Below, one piece after another: positions 17,067-25,120 of a stretch of DNA of 61,975 nucleotides. A program made the position numbers and the translations under genes. The stretch spans positions 1 to 61,975 of the forward strand of contig JAAFJT010000015.1 in the NCBI GenBank assembly GCA_013298955.1, in the 5' to 3' direction. Within the stretch, counting starts at the first letter, position 1; each line of letters starts with the position of its first letter. This stretch comes from Chitinophagales bacterium. GTDB lineage: Bacteria > Bacteroidota > Bacteroidia > Chitinophagales > Saprospiraceae. A model generated the notes under the pieces. It was not told the origin of the DNA. It did no database searches and saw only the letters and a program-made list of their open reading frames with translations.

Positions 17067-20006
17067 ATGAATCTTTTAACTAAAACTAAAACTTTGATTT
17101 GGATGGCAATGCTCCTCCAAACTCAGACTCAAGCTCAAAATTTATTTCCGAATGGTAGTTTTGAAACAGGTACTTTTACAGCTAATGCAACCTTAGTATC
17201 GCCCGCCAATAATGCCGATAATGCTATCAGTGCCAATGGTGATATTACAGGCTGGTGGCGTGATAACAATGTCTATTGGGTCAATGATGCTACTCGTGCG
17301 CCAGTGGGCGGCGGCAATCGTTTCTTATACATTGCAAATGCAGGGGCGTGTACATCCCAAGAGTTTGGCTTATCGGGTAGTGGTGTGAGTGCCTGTAAAA
17401 CCTACAAAATTACCTTTGATGGTGCTGGTTTTGACCATCTGAACTCTGGCGGCGGCGTTGGATTATCGGCATTTACGGTCGAAGTCAAGTATGCGGATGC
17501 GAATGGCGACCCAGTTCAAGAGACCTTAGATAGACGCGGGTTCACGGATGTCAATACGGGTTTGCCTGCGGATAACCCTGTTGTACCCAGTGCTTGGAAT
17601 AGTTTGGCTTGGAAACGATTGACCACTTATTTCACGATTCCCAATGTACCCGCAGGAGCTACTAAAATCCAAGTTTTCGTTTCTTGTTCTAATTCGGTGA
17701 CAGGTGCTACGAAGGGTATTGTGTTGGATAATGTCGTTTTGGAAGAAATTCCCGCGCCAATACCAGCGACAGGCGGCACTTGTATTAAAGATTTGTTTTG
17801 TACGAATGTTTATAATAGTCCTGCAAGTTTATGGGCGAGCGATTGGACGGAGCAAGGCGACGATAATAGTCCAACAGCAGGTACGATTAAAATTACTTAT
17901 GCTTCCTTAGCCATCAATAATGTATCGGCGGCAGCCGTAAAAAAGATTTACAGAGCGATTAATTTGAGTTATGTTGCCAGCGCAACTTTAACTTTTGATT
18001 ACGCTACCAGTGCCAACTTGGAGCCGGATGATATTTGTGTGGTAGAAATCTCCAAAGATGGTGGCACTACTTACACCATTTTAGAGACTTTCATAGATGA
18101 TGGCGGTGGGACAAGGAGTTACAATATTACTCCGTATGCAACGGCGAATACGCGGATTCGTTTTGGGGTGATGAGTAATGCGGCTTATACGAGTTCGAGT
18201 GAATTTATGTATATTTCTAATGTCAGTATTTGCACAACGAATTATAATTATACGCCGCCTGCGGGTCCGACTGCCATGAGTTGCACGAGTGAAACGCTGA
18301 TTGGTACAGGTTGTTATGTCAATGGCAATCCCTTAGCAGGTGGTACATCTGGTACAGAAGCAGGTTTTGTGGTGTTTGATTACACCAATACAGGTGAAAC
18401 AGGCGCGAAACGCATGATTGCAGCCAGTCAAATGGGTTCTACTTGGGGTACTGCCTATGGTGCGACTAAAAACACCTTATATAATAGTGCGATTTTGAAG
18501 CGGCATGTTGGTTACGGCAGTTTGGGGACAGGCGGGATTTATGCGATTGATATGAATCAAGCAACGCTTGCCGCAACCCCTTTGATTGATTTGCAAACAT
18601 TGGGTGTGAATACAGGGGCGGATACGCGCACTCCAAGTGTTGGAACGGTCGATGATGCGAATGAATTGCCTATCAATGCCAATCAACCTTCTTGGGACGT
18701 ATTGGCATTTGACGCGGTGGGCAAACGCTCTTTGGGTGGCATGGATATTTCCGCAGATGGCAATACGTTGTGGGTAATGAATCTTTTCCAACGCGAATTG
18801 GTATCCGTCAATATAGCTGGCGCAACGCCGACTTTGAATCAAAAATACACAATTCCAGACCCCGGCTGCGCAAACGGCGATTTTCGACCTTGGGCAGTGA
18901 AAGTACATGCGGGCAAAGTCTGGGTGGGCGTGACTTGTACGGGAGAAACGTCTCAAAGTCAAAATGATTTGAAAGCGCATATTATGGTTTTGGATGCGGG
19001 TACTTTTTCGCCTGTTTATAATTTTCCATTGACTTATACCAAAGGTTTCGCGGGTGGACAAGGCGGTTTGGAAGGCAATCGCTGGTATCCATGGACGAGT
19101 ACCTACCAATCGGTTTCGGCAGACCCTCTTTTTACGGTGTATCCAACCCCGATTTTATCCGATATTGAGTTTGATATGGACGGTTCGATGATGGTGGCAT
19201 TGATGGATAGGACTGGACATCAAATTGGCTATGTCAATCACAAACCGATAGCAGGTGATAATACTAATAATGTATCAGCGCATACAGGCGGTGATATTTT
19301 GAGGATTTGTAATGTGGGTGGCTCTTTTCAAATGGAACAAAATGGGCTTTGTCCTGGCTCACCAGCCCGACCCAATAATGGAGATGGGAGTCGTAATTCG
19401 GGTGCAAACAATAATCAAGGTATTGGCGGTGGTGAATATTATTGGGGTGAAACATGGGCTTTCAATCCTTGGAATTCAAGTGAGGGCTTTCATCAAGAAA
19501 CGATTTTTGGTGGTTTGGCATTCAAAGCGGGTTCTGGAGAGATTACGGCAACCGTTTTAAACCCGACAAGTTCAGGCAGTTCTGGTGGTATTTTGCGGAT
19601 GAGCAATACAACTGGGCGTAAAACAGATGGTTTCAAATTATATGATTATGGATCCAATCCTGCGACTTTTGGCAAAGCCAATGGATTAGGCGATTTAACT
19701 ATTTTTTGTGCTAAAACCTGTGCGGTGAATGCGGGTGCAGACCAATCACTACTTTGTACGGCAGGCAATGCACCGACAACCATCAATCTGAATCAAGCGG
19801 CTACTTGGTCTATTGTAAACCAACCTTTGAATGCAACCGCAGCCATTGATGGGACTGGAAATGTTACAAATATGAATAAATCAGGCAATTACATATTTAG
19901 AAAAACAGTATCAGGTTGTACGGATGATGTACAAATTACGATTCCAACTTGTGTGAGAGCTTGCCCAGCGACTTTGTGTTTGCCTGTGAATGTGCTTCGA
20001 CAATAG
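17067..20006 (+). CDS. Large secreted propeller-like adhesin-type protein
   Basis: The 979-residue product starts with a signal peptide ending LLQTQTQAQ. An N-terminal carbohydrate-binding-like jelly-roll follows (LFPNGSFETGTFT, GWWRDNNVYWVND, GNRFLYIANAG). A second beta-sandwich follows (FDYATSANLEPDDICVVEIS), then a long region of probable propeller or NHL-type blades (about 430-880; DISADGNTLWVMNLFQRELV, DIEFDMDGSMMVALMDRTGH). A final Ig-like segment follows (NAGADQSLLCTAGNAPTTIN). It ends abruptly after CVRACPATLCLPVNVLRQ. No T9SS sorting domain is present although other secreted proteins here have one, so the C-terminus may have been lost. The role, perhaps surface attachment, is inferred. 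Confidence 0.75.
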   Translation: MNLLTKTKTLIWMAMLLQTQTQAQNLFPNGSFETGTFTANATLVSPANNADNAISANGDITGWWRDNNVYWVNDATRAPVGGGNRFLYIANAGACTSQEFGLSGSGVSACKTYKITFDGAGFDHLNSGGGVGLSAFTVEVKYADANGDPVQETLDRRGFTDVNTGLPADNPVVPSAWNSLAWKRLTTYFTIPNVPAGATKIQVFVSCSNSVTGATKGIVLDNVVLEEIPAPIPATGGTCIKDLFCTNVYNSPASLWASDWTEQGDDNSPTAGTIKITYASLAINNVSAAAVKKIYRAINLSYVASATLTFDYATSANLEPDDICVVEISKDGGTTYTILETFIDDGGGTRSYNITPYATANTRIRFGVMSNAAYTSSSEFMYISNVSICTTNYNYTPPAGPTAMSCTSETLIGTGCYVNGNPLAGGTSGTEAGFVVFDYTNTGETGAKRMIAASQMGSTWGTAYGATKNTLYNSAILKRHVGYGSLGTGGIYAIDMNQATLAATPLIDLQTLGVNTGADTRTPSVGTVDDANELPINANQPSWDVLAFDAVGKRSLGGMDISADGNTLWVMNLFQRELVSVNIAGATPTLNQKYTIPDPGCANGDFRPWAVKVHAGKVWVGVTCTGETSQSQNDLKAHIMVLDAGTFSPVYNFPLTYTKGFAGGQGGLEGNRWYPWTSTYQSVSADPLFTVYPTPILSDIEFDMDGSMMVALMDRTGHQIGYVNHKPIAGDNTNNVSAHTGGDILRICNVGGSFQMEQNGLCPGSPARPNNGDGSRNSGANNNQGIGGGEYYWGETWAFNPWNSSEGFHQETIFGGLAFKAGSGEITATVLNPTSSGSSGGILRMSNTTGRKTDGFKLYDYGSNPATFGKANGLGDLTIFCAKTCAVNAGADQSLLCTAGNAPTTINLNQAATWSIVNQPLNATAAIDGTGNVTNMNKSGNYIFRKTVSGCTDDVQITIPTCVRACPATLCLPVNVLRQ

Positions 20007-20116
20007 TTATTGAACCAAGTTGTGCGGTACGGTTTGAAGTAGGATTTTTAGGATGATTAAGACTTAATTCACTCATGTTACGCAGCCTATTTTAGAAGGC
20101 AACTATTCCATAGAAT

Positions 20117-20149
20117 AAGTTTCGGAAACCTTCAAGGTTTCCGAAACTT
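20117..20149. repeat. 33-bp palindrome
   Basis: Perfect arms AAGTTTCGGAAACCTT and AAGGTTTCCGAAACTT flank one C. It lies between two convergent genes. The same arm sequence recurs at 26672-26704 and 36268-36312. Confidence 0.85.
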
Positions 20150-20173
20150 GCGCTTTTTACTGCGTAACAGGAG

Positions 20174-22147
20174 TTAATTGACAATCATAAACGCGGTGCG
20201 TCGATTTTGCTGCTTGCCTTCTGCCGTTTGATTATCAGTAATGGGTTGAGTTGCGCCAAAACCTTTGTACGTCAATCGATTTGCCACAATGCCTTTTTGA
20301 ATCAAATAATCATACACGACTTTTGCCCGTTGTTCGGACAACGTTTGATTCGCAACATCGGCACCCACATTATCCGTATGTCCTTGAATTTGAATTTTTA
20401 ACGCATGATTATTTTCTAACATTTCTTTCAAACGATTCAATTCAAAATGCGATTCGGAACGCAAGGTTGCCAATCCTGTTTCAAAAAAAACATTTTTTAA
20501 AATGACGGCTTGCCCAATCGCAGGAACAGATGTCGCAGTCGGATTGGGTTGATTGGGTGTTGTAGCGGTAGGGGAGGGGAGTGGCACTAAAAAAATTTCT
20601 AATTCAAACGGTTTCGTCGCTGACCGAATTTCTGTTAAATTAAAATGCTCTGATTGAAATAAAAATTGGTCTTTGGACACATTCAACGCATATTTTTTGC
20701 CATACGGCAGACATATTAAAAAAATGCCTTGTTCATTCGTCTTGCCCACTCCACAAGGTTTATTGGTAATCACATCCGTCAACTCCAATTTTGCCAATAA
20801 CGGTTGTTTTGTAATGGCATCTCGCACGGTTGCCCGCACATAGGTCACAGGTTGTGGGCGAATCGACGGGTCTAATTCAAATGAAAAAATATCATAATTC
20901 GCTTTGCCGCCCGCAGGTGCGATATTTTTGCTAAAATAAGCTGTTTTTCCATCCAAACTCACCGTCAAAGCAGCCTCATAACCTTTGGTATTGATGGGAT
21001 AACCCAAATTTTTAGGCATTGTCCAAAGTCCCTTAGCATCTTTTCGGGTTAAAAAAATATCATTGCCGCCCATGCCCGCGTGTCCATCCGAAGTGAAATA
21101 CAGGGTTTGCCCGTCAGGGTGCATAAAAGGCGTTTGTTCATCCCAAGCCGTATTCACGATGCTGTCCAATACTTCGGGTACAGCCCAATAACCTTTGGTA
21201 TTTCGACAGCTAACCCAAATATCCTTTCCTCCGCGCCCGCCAGCTCGGTCTGATGAAAAATACAACGCCTGTCCATCCGCCGATAGGGTAGGCTGCCCTT
21301 CCCACCGCGCCGAATTGACGGTTGAACCCATATTTTTAGGTTTTGACCAAGCTCCATTTGTTAAAATCGATATATATAAATCACAATTACCCAATCCATC
21401 AGGTCGGTTGCAGCCTGTAAAAATCAAGACGCGCCCATCTGCCGAAATGCAGTGCGCCCCTTCATTCTCATCCGTATTCAACGCTGTCATTTCAACCCCT
21501 TTTTGCCAAATCGAATCTTTTTTTTGACTAATATAAAAATCCTCTTGCGGCATCGGACGGGCAGGCAACAAGGCGGTGTAAATTAAAGTTTCGCCATCTG
21601 CCGTCAACGCAGGCAAATATTCTGAATTTTTAGTATTGACGGTGGTATCCAAACTTTTTGGATTAAAAGGTACTGGATTTTTCAACGCATTTGGGATGAA
21701 TTGAGCATTTCGCGCTGATAATTGTGCTTTTCGCGCCAAGTCGGGATGAATGCTTGGGATTTTCAAAAATTGTTCAAAAAATGGAACCGCCTCCGCATAT
21801 TGTTCCAATTTCATAGCGCAATAACCTGCCCCATAGAGCGCATTTGGTTGATATGGAGCGTCTAATGTAATTACTTTTTTAAAATATCCTATCGCCTTTT
21901 CATATTTCTCTGCCTCCATCAACGCTCCACCCAATTGAAAATGAGCATCTATAAAATCAGGTGCTGCCTTGATAGCGGTTTCAAATAAAGGAACGGCTTT
22001 CGTCATATTGCCCGCAAAAGCTGCTTTTTTGCCAGCTTCATACGCTGCTTTTGCAGAACCCGTAGCGGTTTTGTAAGTTGTATAAGATTGAGCCATCATA
22101 TGTAATGGCGTGCATATCAATAGATATGCGATGAATCGATTTCCCAT
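20174..22147 (-). CDS. PorE-like protein: TPR, PD40 propeller, carboxypeptidase-regulatory and OmpA domains
   Basis: The 657-residue protein has a signal peptide (LLICTPLHMMAQ). TPR repeats cover about 30-160 (AYEAGKKAAFAGNMTKAVPL). A propeller of PD40 repeats follows (about 180-420; PTLSADGQALYFSSDRAGGR, GGNDIFLTRKDAKGLWTMP), then a carboxypeptidase regulatory-like domain (about 440-520) and an OmpA domain with GHTDNVGADVANQTLSEQRA and QNRRTAFMI. This order matches PorE of Porphyromonas gingivalis, a periplasmic peptidoglycan-bound component of type IX secretion. Because such proteins form large paralogous sets in Bacteroidota, the exact orthology is not certain. A T9SS cargo gene lies 0.7 kb away. 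Confidence 0.82.
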   Translation of the reverse strand: MGNRFIAYLLICTPLHMMAQSYTTYKTATGSAKAAYEAGKKAAFAGNMTKAVPLFETAIKAAPDFIDAHFQLGGALMEAEKYEKAIGYFKKVITLDAPYQPNALYGAGYCAMKLEQYAEAVPFFEQFLKIPSIHPDLARKAQLSARNAQFIPNALKNPVPFNPKSLDTTVNTKNSEYLPALTADGETLIYTALLPARPMPQEDFYISQKKDSIWQKGVEMTALNTDENEGAHCISADGRVLIFTGCNRPDGLGNCDLYISILTNGAWSKPKNMGSTVNSARWEGQPTLSADGQALYFSSDRAGGRGGKDIWVSCRNTKGYWAVPEVLDSIVNTAWDEQTPFMHPDGQTLYFTSDGHAGMGGNDIFLTRKDAKGLWTMPKNLGYPINTKGYEAALTVSLDGKTAYFSKNIAPAGGKANYDIFSFELDPSIRPQPVTYVRATVRDAITKQPLLAKLELTDVITNKPCGVGKTNEQGIFLICLPYGKKYALNVSKDQFLFQSEHFNLTEIRSATKPFELEIFLVPLPSPTATTPNQPNPTATSVPAIGQAVILKNVFFETGLATLRSESHFELNRLKEMLENNHALKIQIQGHTDNVGADVANQTLSEQRAKVVYDYLIQKGIVANRLTYKGFGATQPITDNQTAEGKQQNRRTAFMIVN

Positions 22148-22525
22148 AAAAGTATTTGCGGGGAGGTTTGCATCCCGTTTGGATAAAAACGTTTAGAGGC
22201 TGCAAAATATTTCACGTCTTCAAATTCACTTGTATTGGGTCAGTAATTGGTTGAAAAATGACCACTAAAAGGGGCAATTGTAACCAATGTGGCAAATTTT
22301 CACGCTATCACATTTGTATCTTAGGTAATCTAAATCCGTATTTTTTTAGAGAAGAAAAGATGCTTCTTTTGGCTCCTTTTTGCAAAATAATCCTTAAAAT
22401 ACATCACAATTTTGATAAATTGTTTTGCTAAATTCATAATAATTAACGTTGTTTATTATGAATCTAATAATTAAAAACGTTAATCATTACAAATTATGTA
22501 AATTTTTTAAAAAATCATTAAAAAA

Positions 22526-22558
22526 TTTGCAAATAAGGTTTTGATGCATTTATCTTTG
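22526..22558 (+). promoter_or_regulatory. Promoter of the tRNA-like gene
   Basis: TTTG at 22526-22529 and TATCTTTG at 22551-22558, separated by 21 bases, form a near-ideal Bacteroidota promoter. The start site should fall near 22565, just before the tRNA-like gene. The rest of the 440-bp gap at 22148-22587 shows no gene; TTAACGTT-type inverted words occur near 22441-22490. Confidence 0.8.
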
Positions 22559-22587
22559 CATCAGCATTTGAAAGGAAGTGCTAAAAA

Positions 22588-22732
22588 TGTGAGGTGTTGA
22601 AATTGGCAGACATGCCCTCTTGTCTCGAGGGTGAGGAGTTCGGGATAAACGTAACATAATAGGGTTGACCACTAAGCGCGCAAATGTGTTATTGCTAACT
22701 GCCTCGTGGAGGTTCGAGTCCTTCCCTTACAG
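22588..22732 (+). tRNA. Class II tRNA-like gene with very long variable arm and odd anticodon loop
   Basis: A tRNA-Leu-like body is visible: acceptor TGTGAGG/CCTTACA, TG at positions 8-9, a Leu-type D-arm (TTGAAATTGGCAGACATG), anticodon stem CCCTC/GAGGG, and T-arm GGAGG-TTCGAGT-CCTTC. Two things are abnormal. The variable region spans about 75 nt (GAGGAGTT and AACTGCCTC could close it as a stem), against 12-20 in ordinary tRNA-Leu. The seven-base loop TTGTCTC puts GTC at the anticodon with a pyrimidine at position 37, whereas functional tRNAs have a purine there and Leu does not use GTC. It has a consensus promoter and a strong terminator, so it is probably transcribed. It may be a degenerate tRNA-Leu or a tRNA-like regulatory RNA. 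No CCA is encoded. Confidence 0.7.
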
Positions 22733-22740
22733 CAAAGTTA

Positions 22741-22778
22741 AAAGGCTTGATAATCAATCGATTATCAAGCCTTTTGCT
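22741..22778 (+). terminator. Terminator of the tRNA-like gene
   Basis: AAAGGCTTGATAATC and GATTATCAAGCCTTT make a 15-bp stem around AATC, ending in a short T-rich run. The arms contain the TTGATAATC word common in this window. Confidence 0.75.
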
Positions 22779-22793
22779 TTTGGGGGTGGGTTT

Positions 22794-22853
22794 GAATTAG
22801 GATTTTTAGGATTCATGGGATATGTAGGATTTCAATCCTAAAAATCCTAATTC
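22794..22853. repeat. 60-bp inverted repeat, TTAGGATTTTTAGGATT family
   Basis: GAATTAGGATTTTTAGGATT is mirrored exactly by AATCCTAAAAATCCTAATTC across a 20-base loop. It lies between the tRNA-like gene and the convergent thioredoxin-fold gene. Confidence 0.85.
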
Positions 22854-22862
22854 AAACAATTA

Positions 22863-24413
22863 TCAATGTTGCACTGTAAATTTACGTGTTAATTGTGCCG
22901 CTTCATGGCTCATTTTCACGTAATACATGCCATTACTGAGATTCGCCGTTGGAATTTCCAACTGATGCGCCCCTGCGGTATAATTTTGTCCTGCGACTTG
23001 ATACAACGTTTGTCCTAATGGATTCGTGATTTCAATTGTCAAAGGCATGTTTTTATCCAAATCGAATTTCAAATTCAACATCGCATCTGACGGATTTGGG
23101 AAAATACCGACTTGACCAATCTCTGTCAATTCAGCCGTTCCAACCCGATATTGCCGTTCAATCGGGCGTTTGATTTCAGCAAACGCATTGCCGTCACCGC
23201 CATTATATAATAATGTACCCGCCGCGCCTATCGTTGTGCCTTTCCAAACCTTGAAATAGCCATACGTACCAATCACTTGTCCTGACGCATTATAAATATT
23301 GGTGAAACCATCGCCCCAATCGTCTTGTGACGCATATTCATAACAAACATTCGACGGCAAACGCACTTGATGCGTGTAAACCGTAAACGCGGTTGTATAA
23401 GTACCCGCATTCGCTAAACCAGCGTTTTTGGCACCCGGAACCACATTAGGATTGCCGCCTTGTGCTACTTTCACACCTGCTGGGTCTTTGATGAACCAAT
23501 ACGATTCTTTCACATCCACATCGGTTTTGATTTCCACCGTTACGGTATCATATTGCAAAACAACGCCCCGCGTAATCGTTTGTTCCAACGAATTGTTATA
23601 CGTTTGATTATCAGTCATATTATTGACAGAAGCGATGTCAAAACGCAAAATACTCGTATTATTCACGGTTACATTATCAAAAAGCAATGATTGAATTTCA
23701 TACTTTGCCATTGGTACTGCAAGCGTTTTCGTTTGAATCAACGTACCATCTTTTTTCAAAGTCACGCTCACCGTCCGCGCGGTGTCTAAACCCATATTTT
23801 CGATTTTAACACTCGGTTGAAACGTTTTCGTATTACAAAAAATATCTTTGTATGCGTCGTATTCCCGAATCATCGCGTTATTCGTGCCAATGGCAGCAGG
23901 TGGACAACTGCGGGCAGCAGCCATGATATTTGATTGCGTTTTATTGGTCACTTCCACCAAACGGCGGTCAGGACAAATCACATAAAGCGTTGGATAATAA
24001 GCAATTCGGAAACTACTTGAAATACTTGCATTGTCAATAATCGGATAAGGCGTGTTCGCAACCCAATTGCCTTGTGTCGCTCTTGGACCCGAAATGCCAT
24101 TCAAATTATCCAAAGTCGTTGCGCCATCGCCTTCAACGAAAAGGACGCGCACTTCATTTGTTCCTGCCGCGCCAAACTGATTGTGAATCGCTTTGAGCGT
24201 ACCCGCTTGGTGAAAAGACCAGCAGGGACCACACCAAGTTGCCGAAATATCCATAATAACGCTTTTTCCAGAGTCCAAAATGGCATATAAGTTATGCGTA
24301 TTGCCATTAATATCCGTCACGTTGAAGTTTGGGGCGATGCTCCCCGCAGGCAATTGTGCATGGAGGGTGAAAGCTGTCATCAAGACAGGGATTAGTGTAA
24401 AAATTTTTTTCAT
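22863..24413 (-). CDS. Thioredoxin-fold secreted protein with T9SS sorting domain
   Basis: The 516-residue protein has a signal peptide (MKKIFTLIPVLMTAFTLHA) and an AhpC/TSA-type thioredoxin domain (about 25-175) with active site SATWCGPCWSFH near residue 60. A middle beta-rich region follows (about 190-290, WxxDxxDNQTYNN-type). The last 80 residues are a type A type IX secretion sorting domain (VGIFPNPSDAMLNLKFDL, NGMYYVKM, LTRKFTVQH). It is expected to be exported by Sec, carried across the outer membrane by T9SS and cleaved or anchored at the surface. A redox role outside the cell is inferred from the CGPC pair. It lies alone in its transcription unit. Confidence 0.9.
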   Translation of the reverse strand: MKKIFTLIPVLMTAFTLHAQLPAGSIAPNFNVTDINGNTHNLYAILDSGKSVIMDISATWCGPCWSFHQAGTLKAIHNQFGAAGTNEVRVLFVEGDGATTLDNLNGISGPRATQGNWVANTPYPIIDNASISSSFRIAYYPTLYVICPDRRLVEVTNKTQSNIMAAARSCPPAAIGTNNAMIREYDAYKDIFCNTKTFQPSVKIENMGLDTARTVSVTLKKDGTLIQTKTLAVPMAKYEIQSLLFDNVTVNNTSILRFDIASVNNMTDNQTYNNSLEQTITRGVVLQYDTVTVEIKTDVDVKESYWFIKDPAGVKVAQGGNPNVVPGAKNAGLANAGTYTTAFTVYTHQVRLPSNVCYEYASQDDWGDGFTNIYNASGQVIGTYGYFKVWKGTTIGAAGTLLYNGGDGNAFAEIKRPIERQYRVGTAELTEIGQVGIFPNPSDAMLNLKFDLDKNMPLTIEITNPLGQTLYQVAGQNYTAGAHQLEIPTANLSNGMYYVKMSHEAAQLTRKFTVQH

Positions 24414-24606
24414 ATAATTACGAAAGGTTTAAATTGACATTTTTTGATGCATGGAAAAATAAAATACTACAAGTTTTCGGAACGAAGATAAGACATTTTT
24501 GGATTTTAAGGCATCTTTTGATTCAAAAAAACAAAAAAAATGTTAATATTTGTGAATGATTTGTTAATAAATTCCTGTCACAATTTATTTCAAAACCTAA
24601 ATGTGC

Positions 24607-24632
24607 TTGCCAAAGATACGCTGTTATATTTG
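24607..24632 (+). promoter_or_regulatory. Orphan promoter in the 24.4-25.1 kb gap
   Basis: TTG at 24607 and TATATTTG at 24625-24632 resemble a Bacteroidota promoter with slightly short (15-base) spacing. It points to a short unit that ends at the 84-bp inverted repeat at 24824. Confidence 0.45.
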
Positions 24633-24657
24633 TGTCAAAAGAATCATAAACCGAAAA

Positions 24658-24828
24658 ATGCTCCCACTGCACCATTACAACGACGAACCAGATGATTTTT
24701 TCAATTGCGGCGCGGGTAGAAAACATCACGTGCACTTGATTGTAACCCTTTTCAGAGCAACCCAATCAACACATCAATCCAATGTGCGTGCTGCACATCG
24801 CCGCCGTTTGCGCCGAATGATTATTTGA
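24658..24828 (+). CDS. Possible 56-residue small basic protein
   Basis: An ATG 26 bp after the promoter box opens a frame for a His/Arg-rich peptide: MLPLHHYNDEPDDFFNCGAG, then a central strand, then AAHRRRLRRMII. It ends where a strong inverted repeat begins. The frame is bounded by a promoter and a terminator-like hairpin, so it is either a small protein gene or a small RNA carrying a chance frame. No family is recognised. The remainder of the gap at 24414-25120 has no other credible gene. Confidence 0.35.
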   Translation: MLPLHHYNDEPDDFFNCGAGRKHHVHLIVTLFRATQSTHQSNVRAAHRRRLRRMII

Positions 24829-24907
24829 ATTAGGAATGAAGGAAATTTAGGAATGAAGGACGCAGTTGCGTCTTTTATTCCTAAATTTCCTTCATTCCTA
24901 ATTCAAA
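24824..24907. repeat. 84-bp inverted repeat
   Basis: TTTGAATTAGGAATGAAGGA and AATTTAGGAAT on the left pair with ATTCCTAAATTTCCTTCATT and CCTAATTCAAA on the right. The apex is a palindrome, GACGCAGTTGCGTC. It belongs to the AATTAGGA-type family. Confidence 0.85.
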
Positions 24908-25043
24908 TTTATGAATTTCAAATTTTTATTTTAAAAAAATCATTTTTTTAAAATAAAATTAAAAATATTCGACCTAAATGTGTTGAATATTTTGTTTATG
25001 CGTAAACACTTTAAAAAAATGTCTGAATATCCAATTTTCCGCT

Positions 25044-25051
25044 TAATTTTG
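25044..25051 (+). promoter_or_regulatory. TAnnTTTG box upstream of GAPDH
   Basis: TAATTTTG lies 70 bp before the ATG at 25121. A matching -33 TTTG is not clear. The predicted start near 25058 is compatible with either of the two possible ATG codons. Confidence 0.5.
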
Positions 25052-25120
25052 CAGCGTTTTTAAAATTTCCACTTCACAATGTGGAAACACCTCCTTATTT
25101 CAAATTACCATATATCGAAT

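Noticed and set aside
20174-22147. Classical OmpA porin
   Set aside because: No N-terminal barrel is present; TPR and propeller domains precede the OmpA-like C-terminal domain.
22588-22732. Group I intron in a tRNA-Leu gene
   Set aside because: The extra sequence lies after the complete anticodon stem, not within the anticodon loop, and shows no group I core.
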